A DNA stretch of 64,000 bases, from the NCBI GenBank assembly GCA_022823185.1, contig JAJDXQ010000019.1:1-64000 (forward strand), given 5' to 3'. Every line of letters begins with the position of its first letter. Position 1 is the first letter of the stretch. Made by a program: the position numbers and the translations under genes. This DNA comes from Caldilineaceae bacterium. Lineage in GTDB: Bacteria; Chloroflexota; Anaerolineae; Caldilineales; Caldilineaceae. The notes under the pieces are model-generated. The model was not told the DNA's origin and searched no databases. It saw only the letters and a program-made list of their open reading frames with translations. Below, in pieces: positions 1-8,087 of the stretch.

Positions 1-65
1 GGCGGCAGACATACCCGTAAGGGTGGTGACACTCTGGCGGCGGGGCATGTTTTTGCGGGGGGCGT

Positions 66-86
66 TGCGGGGGGTGTCCCCCCGCA
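66..86. repeat. G-run/C-run hairpin in intergenic DNA
   Basis: Nine bases TGCGGGGGG at 66-74 are followed by TGT and the exact reverse complement CCCCCCGCA at 78-86, a perfect 9-bp stem with a 3-base loop. Similar GCGTTGCGGGG strings occur at about 24389 and 30254 in other intergenic spots. It may be a dispersed palindromic element or a terminator for a gene left of the window; there is no T-run after it. The rest of 1-226 shows no gene I can support. Confidence 0.45.
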
Positions 87-226
87 CAAGGGAAGCCGCT
101 TGCGGCTGACCGCCCCAGATGAGGAGAGAGAAACGGCCTCCGCGGGCGGCGATTGCCGCTTAGCGCGCGATCCATGTATGATGCGGGGAGAGGGATTCGT
201 CCGCTACGCCACTGAAAGGCCGCTCC

Positions 227-1945
227 ATGTCGAACTCGAAGTCGCGTCCCAATATCATCTTTGTGCTGACGGATGACCAGGGCTACGGCGACCTGTCCTG
301 CCTGGGCAATCCGATTTTGAAGACACCTGCGCTGGACCGCATCCACGCCGACAGCGTGCGTCTGACCGATTTTCACGTGGCTCCCATGTGTACGCCGACG
401 CGCGGCGAGCTGATGACGGGCCAGGATGCCCTGCGCAACGGGGCGACGTTCGTCTGCATGGGGCGTTCGCTGCTGCGCGCCGACCTGCCGACGATGGCCG
501 ATATCCTGGCGGACAACGGCTATCACACCGGTCATTTCGGCAAGTGGCACCTGGGCGACAACTACCCCTACCGGCCGCAGGACCGCGGTTTCCATGAAAC
601 GATCCACCATCCCGCCTTCGGCATCACCTCCGCGGCTGATTACTATGGGAACGACTATTTCGACGACCATTACCGCCATCGGGATGAGATCAAGCAGTAC
701 CGGGGCTACTGCACCAATGTCTGGTTCGAGGAGGCGATGCGATGGATGGAGGGCTGCCACAGGCGCGATGAGCCGTTTTTCGCCTACATTGCGACGAATG
801 CGCCGCACGGCCCGTATTGGGTTCCCGACGAATACCGGCAGCCCTATCTGGACGGCATCAAGCGGGATGAGGCCAGCTTTTTCGGCATGATCGCCAACAT
901 TGACGAGAATATGGCGCAGCTGGAGAAGTTCCTGCTGGATAACGAAATCCGCGACAACACGATCCTGATCTTCATGACCGACAACGGCACGGCCATGGGT
1001 GAGGAGATCTTTAACGCGGGGATGCGGGGCAGGAAGACTTCGCTCTATGAAGGCGGCCACCGGGTACCCTGTTTCATTCGCTGGCCGGAGGGAGGGCTTG
1101 AGGGCGGCCGCGATGTGGGCGGCGTGACGCGCGGGGTCGACATCCTGCCAACACTGATCGATCTCTGTGATCTGCAGGCGCCGGACGGCTGGACGTGCGA
1201 CGGCCTGTCGCTGGCTGCGCACATGCGGCGGCCAGACAAGACGGTGGCGGATCGCACGTCGGTGGTGCAGTACGGGCACGCCAACGAAGGGACCCAATTT
1301 GGTTTTACGGGCAGGGAACGGGCCGCGGTGATGTGGGGACAGTGGCGGCTGATCGATGGGCGGGAGCTCTACAACATCGGCGAGGACCCGGGCCAGCAGC
1401 GGGACGCGGCCGCGGCCAATCCGGAGCTTGTCAAGCAGCTGCGAGACCAATACGGCGCCTGGTGGGATGGCGTAAGCGATACAATAACGACGTATCAGCC
1501 GATTACGGTCGGCTCCGACGCCGAGAACCCGGCCCGGCTGTGCAGCTGCGACTGGGCGTGGGTCTATGCCGATAACCAGCGGGGCATTCGCGGGCCGGTG
1601 ATGGACAGCGGCACGTGGCACGTTGACGCGGCGCGCGCCGGGCTCTACAGCTTTACGCTGCGCCGCTGGCCGGAGGAGTCCGGCCTGGGCATCTCCGAAC
1701 CGGCGCCGGTGATGCAGGGCGTGGACGGCAGCTGGCCGGAAGGGAAGGCGTTGCCGGTCGCCTCAGCCTGGCTGCAGGTGGGCCGCAGCGAGCAGACGCT
1801 GCCGGTGCCGCCGGACGCCGTGGAACAGACCTTTGAAATGGCGTTGGAACGCGGGCCGACCACGGTGAGGAGCTGGTGGCATGACGAGCAGGGCGAGCCG
1901 CTGGCCGGGGCGTACTATCTGACCGCTGAACGGCTGCGGGAATGA
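227..1945 (+). CDS. Sulfatase (arylsulfatase family, formylglycine type)
   Basis: Hydrolyses sulfate esters, probably on polysaccharides. The N-terminus has the metal-binding Asp pair (residues 16-17, LTDDQGYGD), and the cysteine-type active-site motif C-T-P-T-R lies at 55-59, where Cys55 would be converted to formylglycine. The central FMTDNGT stretch near residue 250 supplies further metal ligands. At 572 residues it is slightly longer than a typical sulfatase; the region after about 430 looks like an extra beta-rich tail. No signal peptide is evident, so its location is uncertain. No formylglycine-generating enzyme is in the window. The start follows a modest purine-rich stretch. Family call is firm; substrate unknown. 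Confidence 0.93.
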   Translation: MSNSKSRPNIIFVLTDDQGYGDLSCLGNPILKTPALDRIHADSVRLTDFHVAPMCTPTRGELMTGQDALRNGATFVCMGRSLLRADLPTMADILADNGYHTGHFGKWHLGDNYPYRPQDRGFHETIHHPAFGITSAADYYGNDYFDDHYRHRDEIKQYRGYCTNVWFEEAMRWMEGCHRRDEPFFAYIATNAPHGPYWVPDEYRQPYLDGIKRDEASFFGMIANIDENMAQLEKFLLDNEIRDNTILIFMTDNGTAMGEEIFNAGMRGRKTSLYEGGHRVPCFIRWPEGGLEGGRDVGGVTRGVDILPTLIDLCDLQAPDGWTCDGLSLAAHMRRPDKTVADRTSVVQYGHANEGTQFGFTGRERAAVMWGQWRLIDGRELYNIGEDPGQQRDAAAANPELVKQLRDQYGAWWDGVSDTITTYQPITVGSDAENPARLCSCDWAWVYADNQRGIRGPVMDSGTWHVDAARAGLYSFTLRRWPEESGLGISEPAPVMQGVDGSWPEGKALPVASAWLQVGRSEQTLPVPPDAVEQTFEMALERGPTTVRSWWHDEQGEPLAGAYYLTAERLRE

Positions 1946-1950
1946 AACTG

Positions 1951-1989
1951 CAGTGGTCAGTGGTGAGTGGTCAGTGGTGAGTGGTCAGT
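1951..1989. repeat. Short tandem repeat of GTGGTCAGTGGTGA type
   Basis: Directly after the sulfatase stop codon the sequence repeats a 14-base unit, GTGGTCAGTGGTGA, about two and a half times. Degenerate versions (GGTCAGT or its complement ACTGACC) recur in other gaps: about 56139-56165, 57035-57055 and 63537-63568. It is therefore a dispersed intergenic family, not a one-off. Function unknown. Confidence 0.6.
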
Positions 1990-2026
1990 AACGGCGTTGA
2001 GTCTTTGCTGTGTGCGGGGCCGCTGG

Positions 2027-3724
2027 CTATTGGGATGAAGGCAGGTCGCGGCCATTGGTGAAGCCGGGCCCGCCGGCGGCCATGTGGCCGTAGCTGGCGC
2101 CGTTGGGGTCATCCGTCACCCAGAAAGAGAAGAGCTGCCCCGACTGCAGGTGGAAACGCAGCCTGCAGGGCTGACCGGCCAGCGCGGAGAGATCGGCGCC
2201 GGACGACCATTTCACCTCGGCGCAGGCGCTGTCTACACTGAGCGCGGCGCACGCATCGGCGCCCATCCCTTCAACAGTTCCCCCGTTAGCGTCCAACACC
2301 GACACCCTCAATTCCCCCTGCGGCGCATTGACGTTGACGAAGAGGCGGTCTCCGCGGAAGGTGACCGGTCGCGTCGTCAGCGTGCCGCCGCCCGCGCCGG
2401 CCTCCATGCGTGCGAAGCCGTCGCGGCGGAGGGTGGCCAGCCCTGTGCTGGCGCCGGCGTACATGACGCGCCGCGACAGGCCGTTATCCCCGACGTCGTT
2501 GGGCCCCAGGTTGGGCGACAGGCCGGAAAATCCGGCGAAGTAGAAGAAGATACGGTCGTGGACGACCAGGCAGAGGCCGCCGCAGGCATGGAGGTAGGCC
2601 CGGTTCCAGTCGCCTATTTTGCGGCTGGATGCCAGGAAGGGGGTGCGGTCCGGGCGGCTGAAATGGAAGCCGTCGCGGCTGTAGGCCAGCTCCAGGTCCA
2701 TGGTTTTGGGAACGCCCTCGGCGGCGCAGATGTCGTTCTCCGGGCCGCGGAAGATGGCGAACATCCCCAGCATGAGGCTTTCGTAGGGCGTCACGTTCAC
2801 GTCGTAGAGGGCGACGCGATGGTTGGGGCGGGCGGGGTCGGGCTGGTCGTGGTGGTCGATGCGCTGCCAGAAGACCTCGTCGGTCTCCATATCCCACTGC
2901 GCGCCTTGCAGGAAGTCGTCCGATTCTTTGTAGAAGCGGGCGCGCAGCCTGGTGGTTTCGTCGATGCGGGCGGCGCGTCGGATGCTCATGCACCATTTGC
3001 GGCGGAAGGGGTTGTAGAAAAAGGATGTGTTGTCGCCGACCTGCGTGGTGATGACGGGGTCGCTCCAGTGGATGCCGTCGGGCGAGACCTGCGCCCAGCC
3101 TTCGGAGACCATCTCCCCCTTGGCCATTTGCGCCGGCCAGTTTCCGGGCGGGATGGGGGGCTGCCCCGGCTTGGGCTTGTAGTGGCGGTAGTACTGGAAC
3201 ATCTTGAAGCGCTGCGCGGGGTCCGGTATGTCGTTGTCAAGCCAGACGAGACAGCCGTCGCGGTCGGACCCATCGTTGTTCGGCCACACCAGGTTGGCGC
3301 CCGGCATGACATCGAGTTGGGGGCGCTCCCAGTGGATGCCGTCAGCGCTGGTGGCCAGGGCGGTGCTGTGGAACCAACCGGGCATATACCAGAGTTTGAA
3401 CAGGTTGTCCTGCGGGTCGTACCAGGCGCCGTCGTTGAAAGGCGCGGCCATCGGGCAGTTGCCGGAATCCATCTCTTCGTCGGTTTCGGGGCTGAGAACC
3501 GGGCTTTGCGGGTGGATTTCCGGTTTGCCATAGACCCGTGTGAGGGATGTCTCTGCGATCAGGAAGTCGTCCACGAAAAGCTGGCGGCCCAAGTCGATGG
3601 GTATCACCTGCGGGGGATGGGAGAGATAGGGCACGGGGATCGGCTCGCGCGAGCCTTCGATCACATTACGCGGCGGCCAGGTCTGCGGAAGGGTGATGCC
3701 GTTGTGGAGTGTTTCGTTGGTCAT
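2027..3724 (-). CDS. Glycosidase-like beta-propeller protein (GH32/GH43-like fold)
   Basis: Predicted 565-residue protein with repeated blade-like motifs such as SADGIHWERP and SPDGIHWSDP, the pattern of five-bladed propeller glycosidase-like proteins. The early segment LFVDDFLIAET is typical of this uncharacterised family. The reading frame is open up to 3880, but the extra 52 residues are encoded by an AT-rich tandem repeat. I place the start at 3724, where GGAG precedes ATG by eight bases. A paralogue lies at 21470-23071. No secretion signal is visible after the chosen start. Likely acts on plant- or algal-type glycans together with the flanking sulfatases; the catalytic residues cannot be assigned from sequence alone. 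Confidence 0.75.
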   Translation of the reverse strand: MTNETLHNGITLPQTWPPRNVIEGSREPIPVPYLSHPPQVIPIDLGRQLFVDDFLIAETSLTRVYGKPEIHPQSPVLSPETDEEMDSGNCPMAAPFNDGAWYDPQDNLFKLWYMPGWFHSTALATSADGIHWERPQLDVMPGANLVWPNNDGSDRDGCLVWLDNDIPDPAQRFKMFQYYRHYKPKPGQPPIPPGNWPAQMAKGEMVSEGWAQVSPDGIHWSDPVITTQVGDNTSFFYNPFRRKWCMSIRRAARIDETTRLRARFYKESDDFLQGAQWDMETDEVFWQRIDHHDQPDPARPNHRVALYDVNVTPYESLMLGMFAIFRGPENDICAAEGVPKTMDLELAYSRDGFHFSRPDRTPFLASSRKIGDWNRAYLHACGGLCLVVHDRIFFYFAGFSGLSPNLGPNDVGDNGLSRRVMYAGASTGLATLRRDGFARMEAGAGGGTLTTRPVTFRGDRLFVNVNAPQGELRVSVLDANGGTVEGMGADACAALSVDSACAEVKWSSGADLSALAGQPCRLRFHLQSGQLFSFWVTDDPNGASYGHMAAGGPGFTNGRDLPSSQ

Positions 3725-3776
3725 TGCCTTATCTCCGAGAAGGTCTGGGCTGCAGTTGGATTGGCGCCGCGGGTTA

Positions 3777-3861
3777 CAGAATAAGCCCGGAATAAGCCCG
3801 GAATAAGCCAGAATAAGCCAGAATAAGCCATGAATAGGCCAGAATAAGCCATGAATAAGCC
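3777..3861. repeat. Tandem 10-11-bp repeat (AGAATAAGCC unit)
   Basis: About eight copies of an AGAATAAGCC / CGGAATAAGCC / ATGAATAAGCC unit sit head to tail upstream of the propeller gene. Most differ by one or two bases. Read on the minus strand it encodes a hydrophobic string that mimics a signal peptide, which is why the upstream frame stays open. It may affect expression of the downstream gene through copy number. Confidence 0.8.
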
Positions 3862-3882
3862 ACAAATTGGCCAGAAGCAACC

Positions 3883-4200
3883 TTACACGAGGCTCCAGCG
3901 CGCCCCGCGCCCATGTCCCGCGGACACGATAAGCTCCAGAGTGCGCAGGATGGCGAGATCCTCCCGTACCTGCCGCTGGGTGGCTTTGGGTTCAAGCTGC
4001 GCAATTATCTCCCGCAGCGCCAGACCGCGACCGGCTTGGTCGAGAAGGGCCAGAATCGCCTGCTGCCGTTCGGTCAAATCTCGCCCTACGCGTTGGGGCG
4101 GCACATAACGGCCGGGGCGAAAGCGCACGGTCACGCAACCACCTGCATCCTCGATCTCAGGCTGGGGCAGACCGGCCGATGTAGTCAACTCGCACGCTTC
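3883..4200 (-). pseudogene. C-terminal fragment of an AlbA_2/COG2865-type ATP-binding regulator
   Basis: The last 105 codons of a long minus-strand frame read like the C-terminus of divergent-AAA/AlbA_2 proteins. An ACELTTSAGLPQPEIEDAGG stretch is followed by VTVRFRPG, then a winged-helix segment with LTERQQAILALL and a second helix QRQVREDLAILRTLELI. The frame upstream is only the shadow of the hydrolase on the other strand, so the N-terminal AlbA and ATPase parts are missing. The fragment abuts the hydrolase ribosome-binding site at 4212. A complete member of the same broad family is at 57444-59132. I infer an old gene truncated by deletion or by insertion of the hydrolase gene. Confidence 0.6.
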
Positions 4201-4224
4201 ACCAAGCGAACAGGAGATGTCCCG

Positions 4225-5262
4225 ATGACCGATTCCCGATTTCTTCTGCAGACACATGTGGACGCCGTCTACGAGGCGGCGGCGAGAAAGCTTGCCTTCC
4301 GCGCGCGGACGCCGGCCGAGTTCCATGCCTGGCAGGCGGCGCTGCGCGGCAAGACGCTGGAGTTGCTTGGCCTGGCGGGCCGCACACCGCCGGAAGCTGT
4401 AGCCGCGGAGAAGCTGCAGGCGGTGGAGCGGGACGGCTACGTGGAAGAGAAGTACCTTCTGGACGCGGGCGAGGACGTGAGCATTCCCGCCTATCTGCTG
4501 GTCCCCAAGACGAAGCCGCCCTACCGGCCGGTGCTCGTCTTCCACGGGCACAACCCGTCGGTCCAGTGGATCCTGGGCAACTATCCCAGCGCGGAGGAGC
4601 GGGAGAGCAGGCTCAAGGTGGACAACAACTACGCGCAGGCACTGGCGCAGGCGGGTTATCTGGTCTGCGCGGTGGAGCAGCGCGGCTTCGGCGAACGCCA
4701 GACCGAGGACGGACGCGGCAGCGTACACGAGAACTCCTGCCGCCACCTGGCCTTCGCTTACCAGATGGCGGGCCGCAATCTGGTCGGCGAACGCTGCTGG
4801 GACGGCATGTGCGCGATCGCGTTTCTGAAGAGCCGGCCGGATGTTGCGCCGGGCGTTCTGGGCTGTACGGGCAACTCGGGCGGGGGCACGACCGCGCTGT
4901 GGCTGTCGGCAGTCGACGAGCGCATCACCGTCTCGGCGCCGGGCTGCTAACTCTGTTCGTTTCGGGCATCGATCTACAACCTGCGCCACTGCGAGTGCAA
5001 CTACGTGCCCGGCATCCTGGAGTGGGCGGAGATGGGAGACCTGGCGGCTCTGATCGCGCCGCGGCCGCTGCGGGCGATCGCGGGGGAACAGGATGACATC
5101 TTCCCCATCGACGCCGTGCGCGAGCAGTTCGCCGTCGCGGCGCGGGCATACGAGCTGCTGGGGGTGGCAGAGCGCTGCTCGCTGGGCGTGCATCCCGGTC
5201 CGCACGGGTACAATCACCGCTTGAGCCACGAGTGGTTCGGGGCGTGGCTGGGGACGGAATAG
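4225..5262 (+). pseudogene. Alpha/beta hydrolase (dienelactone hydrolase-like) with in-frame TAA
   Basis: The start is ATG at 4225 with AGGAG at 4212-4216. The frame encodes an alpha/beta hydrolase with nucleophile motif G-N-S-G-G (Ser at about residue 218). It is stopped by TAA at 4948-4950, codon 242. The same frame then continues without another stop to 5262, giving NLRHCECNYVPG and the acid and base regions GEQDDIFP (about 287-294) and HPGPHGYNH. The expected residue at the TAA is Tyr (TAC or TAT). A terminated product would lack the catalytic Asp and His. It is a recent nonsense mutation, a readthrough case or an assembly error; the rest looks well preserved. Confidence 0.85.
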
Positions 5263-5298
5263 GGCGTGGTGGGGGCGTGGTGGGGGCGTGGTGGGGGC
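5262..5298. repeat. Three perfect copies of GGGCGTGGTGG
   Basis: Units at 5262-5272, 5273-5283 and 5284-5294 are identical, followed by a partial GGGCG. The array begins at the last base of the hydrolase stop codon and lies between two convergent genes (hydrolase and sulfatase). Confidence 0.85.
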
Positions 5299-5342
5299 GC
5301 GACAGGGCTGCCATACGACAGGGCCTGCTTCGTGAGACGCCC

Positions 5343-6644
5343 TCAGATGCTCCTGAACGCCCGCATTCGAGCGGTGTACGCGGCCTGGGGAATGGGTCCT
5401 TCGAGCAGGGGATCGCCGGTCTCCTCCATCCAGTCGCGCAGGCGCCGCGCCAGATCATCTCTTATGCCGGCGTAGTCCGGGTTTTCGGCCAGGTTGTTCT
5501 TTTCCAATGGGTCCTTCTCCAGGTCGAACAGCTCGAAAGGCGGGTGATACATCTCCGTGTAGGGCATGTCCAGGGCCACGCTGGTCTCAGGATACCCCTT
5601 GGCGTTGCTGAGGTAGTCGGGCGGTGTCTCAATCGTCGGCGCGAACTCGAAATTGGCGATCAGTTTCCAGCGCTCCGTGCGGATGGCGCGCATGGGATCG
5701 TAGTAGGTGTGATAGGTCTTTTCAGCGAAGACGCAATCGCTCTCAGTATAGGGTTCTCCGCATAACAGACGCCAGTAGCTGCGCCCTTGCAGATTCTCCG
5801 GTGCATCAATCCCCAACATGTCAAGCACGGTGGGCACAAAGTCCACGTGCGTGACGAACTCCGAATAGCGCCGGCCCCCCGCCAACCCCGGGATGCGCAT
5901 GAGCAGCGGAACCTCGATGCCGGCGTCGTAGAGGCTCATCTTGGCCAGCGGGAAGGGGATGCCGTGGTCGGCGGTGAAGACAACGACCGTGTCGTCCGCG
6001 ACGCCCGCTGTTTCCAGCGCTTCGAGCACCCTGCCAAACGCCTTGTCGATCGAGGCAACCGAGGCCTCCATATCGACCATATCCTCGCGCACCTCGGGAA
6101 TGTCCGGCAGGTAAGGCGGCATGGCGACCGCATCAGCGTCGATCTTCTGCACGTCATGCGGGAAGGGACGGTGCGGCTCGGTAAAGCCGATCTGGGCGAA
6201 GAAGGGGGCCGCATCCGGCGCGCGCTGCGCCAGGAAACTGCAACACGCGGTTGCCAGCTCGGCGCAGCTTCCTCTGGGATGGACATGCTGATAGCCGCAG
6301 CGTTCCGGACTGTTGGCTTCATGTTGGGTACCGAAGAGACGGGTCTCGTATCCGTTCGCGGCGAGAAGCTGGGCGAGATGGCGCTCGTCCGGCTTCAGGT
6401 CATTTGCGAAGCCGGAATGGGCCAGCCCGACCACACCGTTGGCGTGCGGGTAGCGGCCGGTCCAAAGCGCCGCCCGCGACGGGCTGCACTGGGGCGCTAC
6501 GCAGAAGCTGTTTTCGAATTGGAGCGCGGATGCGGCGAAGGCGTCGATATGCGGTGTGCGGACGCCCGGAACGCCGTAGCAGCCCAGATAGCGGCCCAGG
6601 TCGTGGCAGATGAATACGAGGATGTTCGGTTGCTGCTCACTCAT
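5343..6644 (-). CDS. Sulfatase (formylglycine type)
   Basis: A 433-residue sulfatase. The N-terminal metal ligand region is FICHDLGRYLG, and the active-site motif C-S-P-S-R lies at about 53-57, ready for formylglycine formation. The VVFTADHG motif near residue 230 provides the second metal site, and AEKTYHTYYDPMRAIR is typical of the heparan/choline-sulfatase-like branch. There is no signal peptide. It is convergent with the broken hydrolase and does not closely resemble the sulfatase at 227. Likely removes sulfate from carbohydrate; the exact substrate is unknown. Confidence 0.93.
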   Translation of the reverse strand: MSEQQPNILVFICHDLGRYLGCYGVPGVRTPHIDAFAASALQFENSFCVAPQCSPSRAALWTGRYPHANGVVGLAHSGFANDLKPDERHLAQLLAANGYETRLFGTQHEANSPERCGYQHVHPRGSCAELATACCSFLAQRAPDAAPFFAQIGFTEPHRPFPHDVQKIDADAVAMPPYLPDIPEVREDMVDMEASVASIDKAFGRVLEALETAGVADDTVVVFTADHGIPFPLAKMSLYDAGIEVPLLMRIPGLAGGRRYSEFVTHVDFVPTVLDMLGIDAPENLQGRSYWRLLCGEPYTESDCVFAEKTYHTYYDPMRAIRTERWKLIANFEFAPTIETPPDYLSNAKGYPETSVALDMPYTEMYHPPFELFDLEKDPLEKNNLAENPDYAGIRDDLARRLRDWMEETGDPLLEGPIPQAAYTARMRAFRSI

Positions 6645-6790
6645 GGAAGCTGCCTCGCAGAATAGTGTGGCTGAGTGTCAGGTGGTGGATAAGGCAAACG
6701 GCTGGCGGTCTACTCAACGCCCGCCGAGGAAGTCGAGCGCCCGATGACCCGCAGGGACGGGGCTTTGCAAGCTGTGGCGTGATCTCTCCA

Positions 6791-7864
6791 CTACCGTCTG
6801 GAAAGGCTGGGGTGAACGCGGGTGTAAATGCGGCGCTCGTCGTCTGAAGTTGTGGCCAGGAGGTCCAGCTGGTCATAGGTGCCGAGAGCAATCAACTTAT
6901 CTTCGGCTTCCAGGGTGAAGTCCAAATTCGGATTTACCGCGATCTGCCCTGTCTGTCGGCGGACCGCCAGGATGCTGGCGCCTGTCGTTTTGCGGATTTC
7001 GGCTGCGGCCAAGGTCTGTCCGACAAGCGGCGAACGTTCGCTGACAAGGATGTCGCCAATCAGAATGCCCGGCTCTTCGCTATTCACGGTATCCGGTGGC
7101 ATCACCACATCCATGAACTCGACGATATTGGGCGAGAGCATCTGGCGCGCCATGCGATGACCGCTGGCCACGTAGGGGTTGATGATGTGATCCACGCCTG
7201 CGCTCTTCAATTTGCGCTCGCTGCCGTGACTGTTCGCGCGCGCGCTGATTGTCAGATTCGGGTTCAACCCGCGGGCCGCCAGCGCAACGTAGACATTGTC
7301 GGAGTCGTTGGGCAGGCAGCAGCAGATTCCTATTGCCTTCTCGATTCCCGCCTGTAACAGGATGTCGTCGTCGGTCGCGTCTCCTTCGACAAAGGTCGCC
7401 CCCAGGTTCTCCAACTCCGTACGCAGGCTTGCCTGAACATCGATCGCAACCAGCTCCGAATCGGCCTGAAGAAGCTCCTTGACCACTTGCCCCCCCAGGC
7501 GGCCGTATCCGCAGATGATGAAGTGCGCGTTTAACTTCCTGATGCGGTTCTGCATGCGTCTTCTCCGTATATGCCGGCGAAATTCACCGGTCACGAAAAA
7601 CTCCGCGACCGTGCTGAATGTATAGGCGGTGGCGCTGACGCCCATCACGATCATGACGCCTGTGAATATGCGTCCTGTCGGTGAAAGTTGGCGCACTTCG
7701 CCGAAACCGACGGTGCTGAGCGTGATTATGGTCATATAGAGACTGTCGGTCCAGGACCAGCCTTCGAGCAACATATAGCCAAGACTGCCGAAGGTCAGCA
7801 GCGCCAGAAAGATCACCAGGACCGTTATCAGGGTTCGATAGAAGTTCCGTTCAGCAACCGTCAA
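6791..7864 (-). CDS. Two-TM potassium channel with TrkA N and C domains
   Basis: Membrane K+ channel of the Ion_trans_2 type with a cytoplasmic RCK/TrkA regulatory part. Hydrophobic segments lie at about 10-32 and 66-90, with the selectivity filter T-V-G-F-G at 51-55 between them. After a basic linker (RRHIRRRR), a Rossmann NAD-binding TrkA_N domain starts with GYGRLG at about 119-124. A TrkA_C domain occupies the last 90 residues. The best start is a TTG at 7864 preceded by AAAGGA; no ATG fits better. It is a single gene with no clear operon partners. Role in K+ homeostasis is inferred from the family. Confidence 0.9.
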   Translation of the reverse strand: MTVAERNFYRTLITVLVIFLALLTFGSLGYMLLEGWSWTDSLYMTIITLSTVGFGEVRQLSPTGRIFTGVMIVMGVSATAYTFSTVAEFFVTGEFRRHIRRRRMQNRIRKLNAHFIICGYGRLGGQVVKELLQADSELVAIDVQASLRTELENLGATFVEGDATDDDILLQAGIEKAIGICCCLPNDSDNVYVALAARGLNPNLTISARANSHGSERKLKSAGVDHIINPYVASGHRMARQMLSPNIVEFMDVVMPPDTVNSEEPGILIGDILVSERSPLVGQTLAAAEIRKTTGASILAVRRQTGQIAVNPNLDFTLEAEDKLIALGTYDQLDLLATTSDDERRIYTRVHPSLSRR

Positions 7865-7990
7865 GCGTTCAGTCCTTTCTGATGGAGATTGGTCTCAGCG
7901 AGATTGAATGCCTGAGGACAACCTCTTTCCTGCCAACATCATTTTCCGCCTTGGACGGATTCTTACATCCTTCGAATTTGACCAGCCGGT

Positions 7991-8025
7991 GACAGGGCCG
8001 CCTGCCATTCCGCCGGCGCCCTGTC
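7991..8025 (-). terminator. Possible terminator hairpin downstream of MFS gene
   Basis: GACAGGGC at 7991-7998 pairs with GCCCTGTC at 8018-8025, with further partial G/C pairing inside. It lies about 60 bases after the stop of the minus-strand MFS gene. There is no U-tract, so it could be a 3'-end stabilising hairpin rather than a terminator. Confidence 0.35.
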
Positions 8026-8087
8026 TTTGGAAGGGGCGACTGAGTGGTCGGGACGGCGGCCTTGCAGGACTTTCCATTCAACGGCTC

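Noticed and set aside
2084-3784. 566-codon plus-strand frame opposite the propeller gene
   Set aside because: Antisense shadow; composition-driven Val/Ala/Gly/Arg-rich sequence.
3725-3880. N-terminal extension of the propeller protein that looks like a hydrophobic leader
   Set aside because: It is translation of the AATAAGCC tandem repeat; the internal ATG at 3724 has a proper ribosome-binding site.
4201-5229. Remaining upstream part of the minus-strand frame containing the regulator fragment
   Set aside because: Opposite the hydrolase and without family similarity; only the last 105 codons look real.
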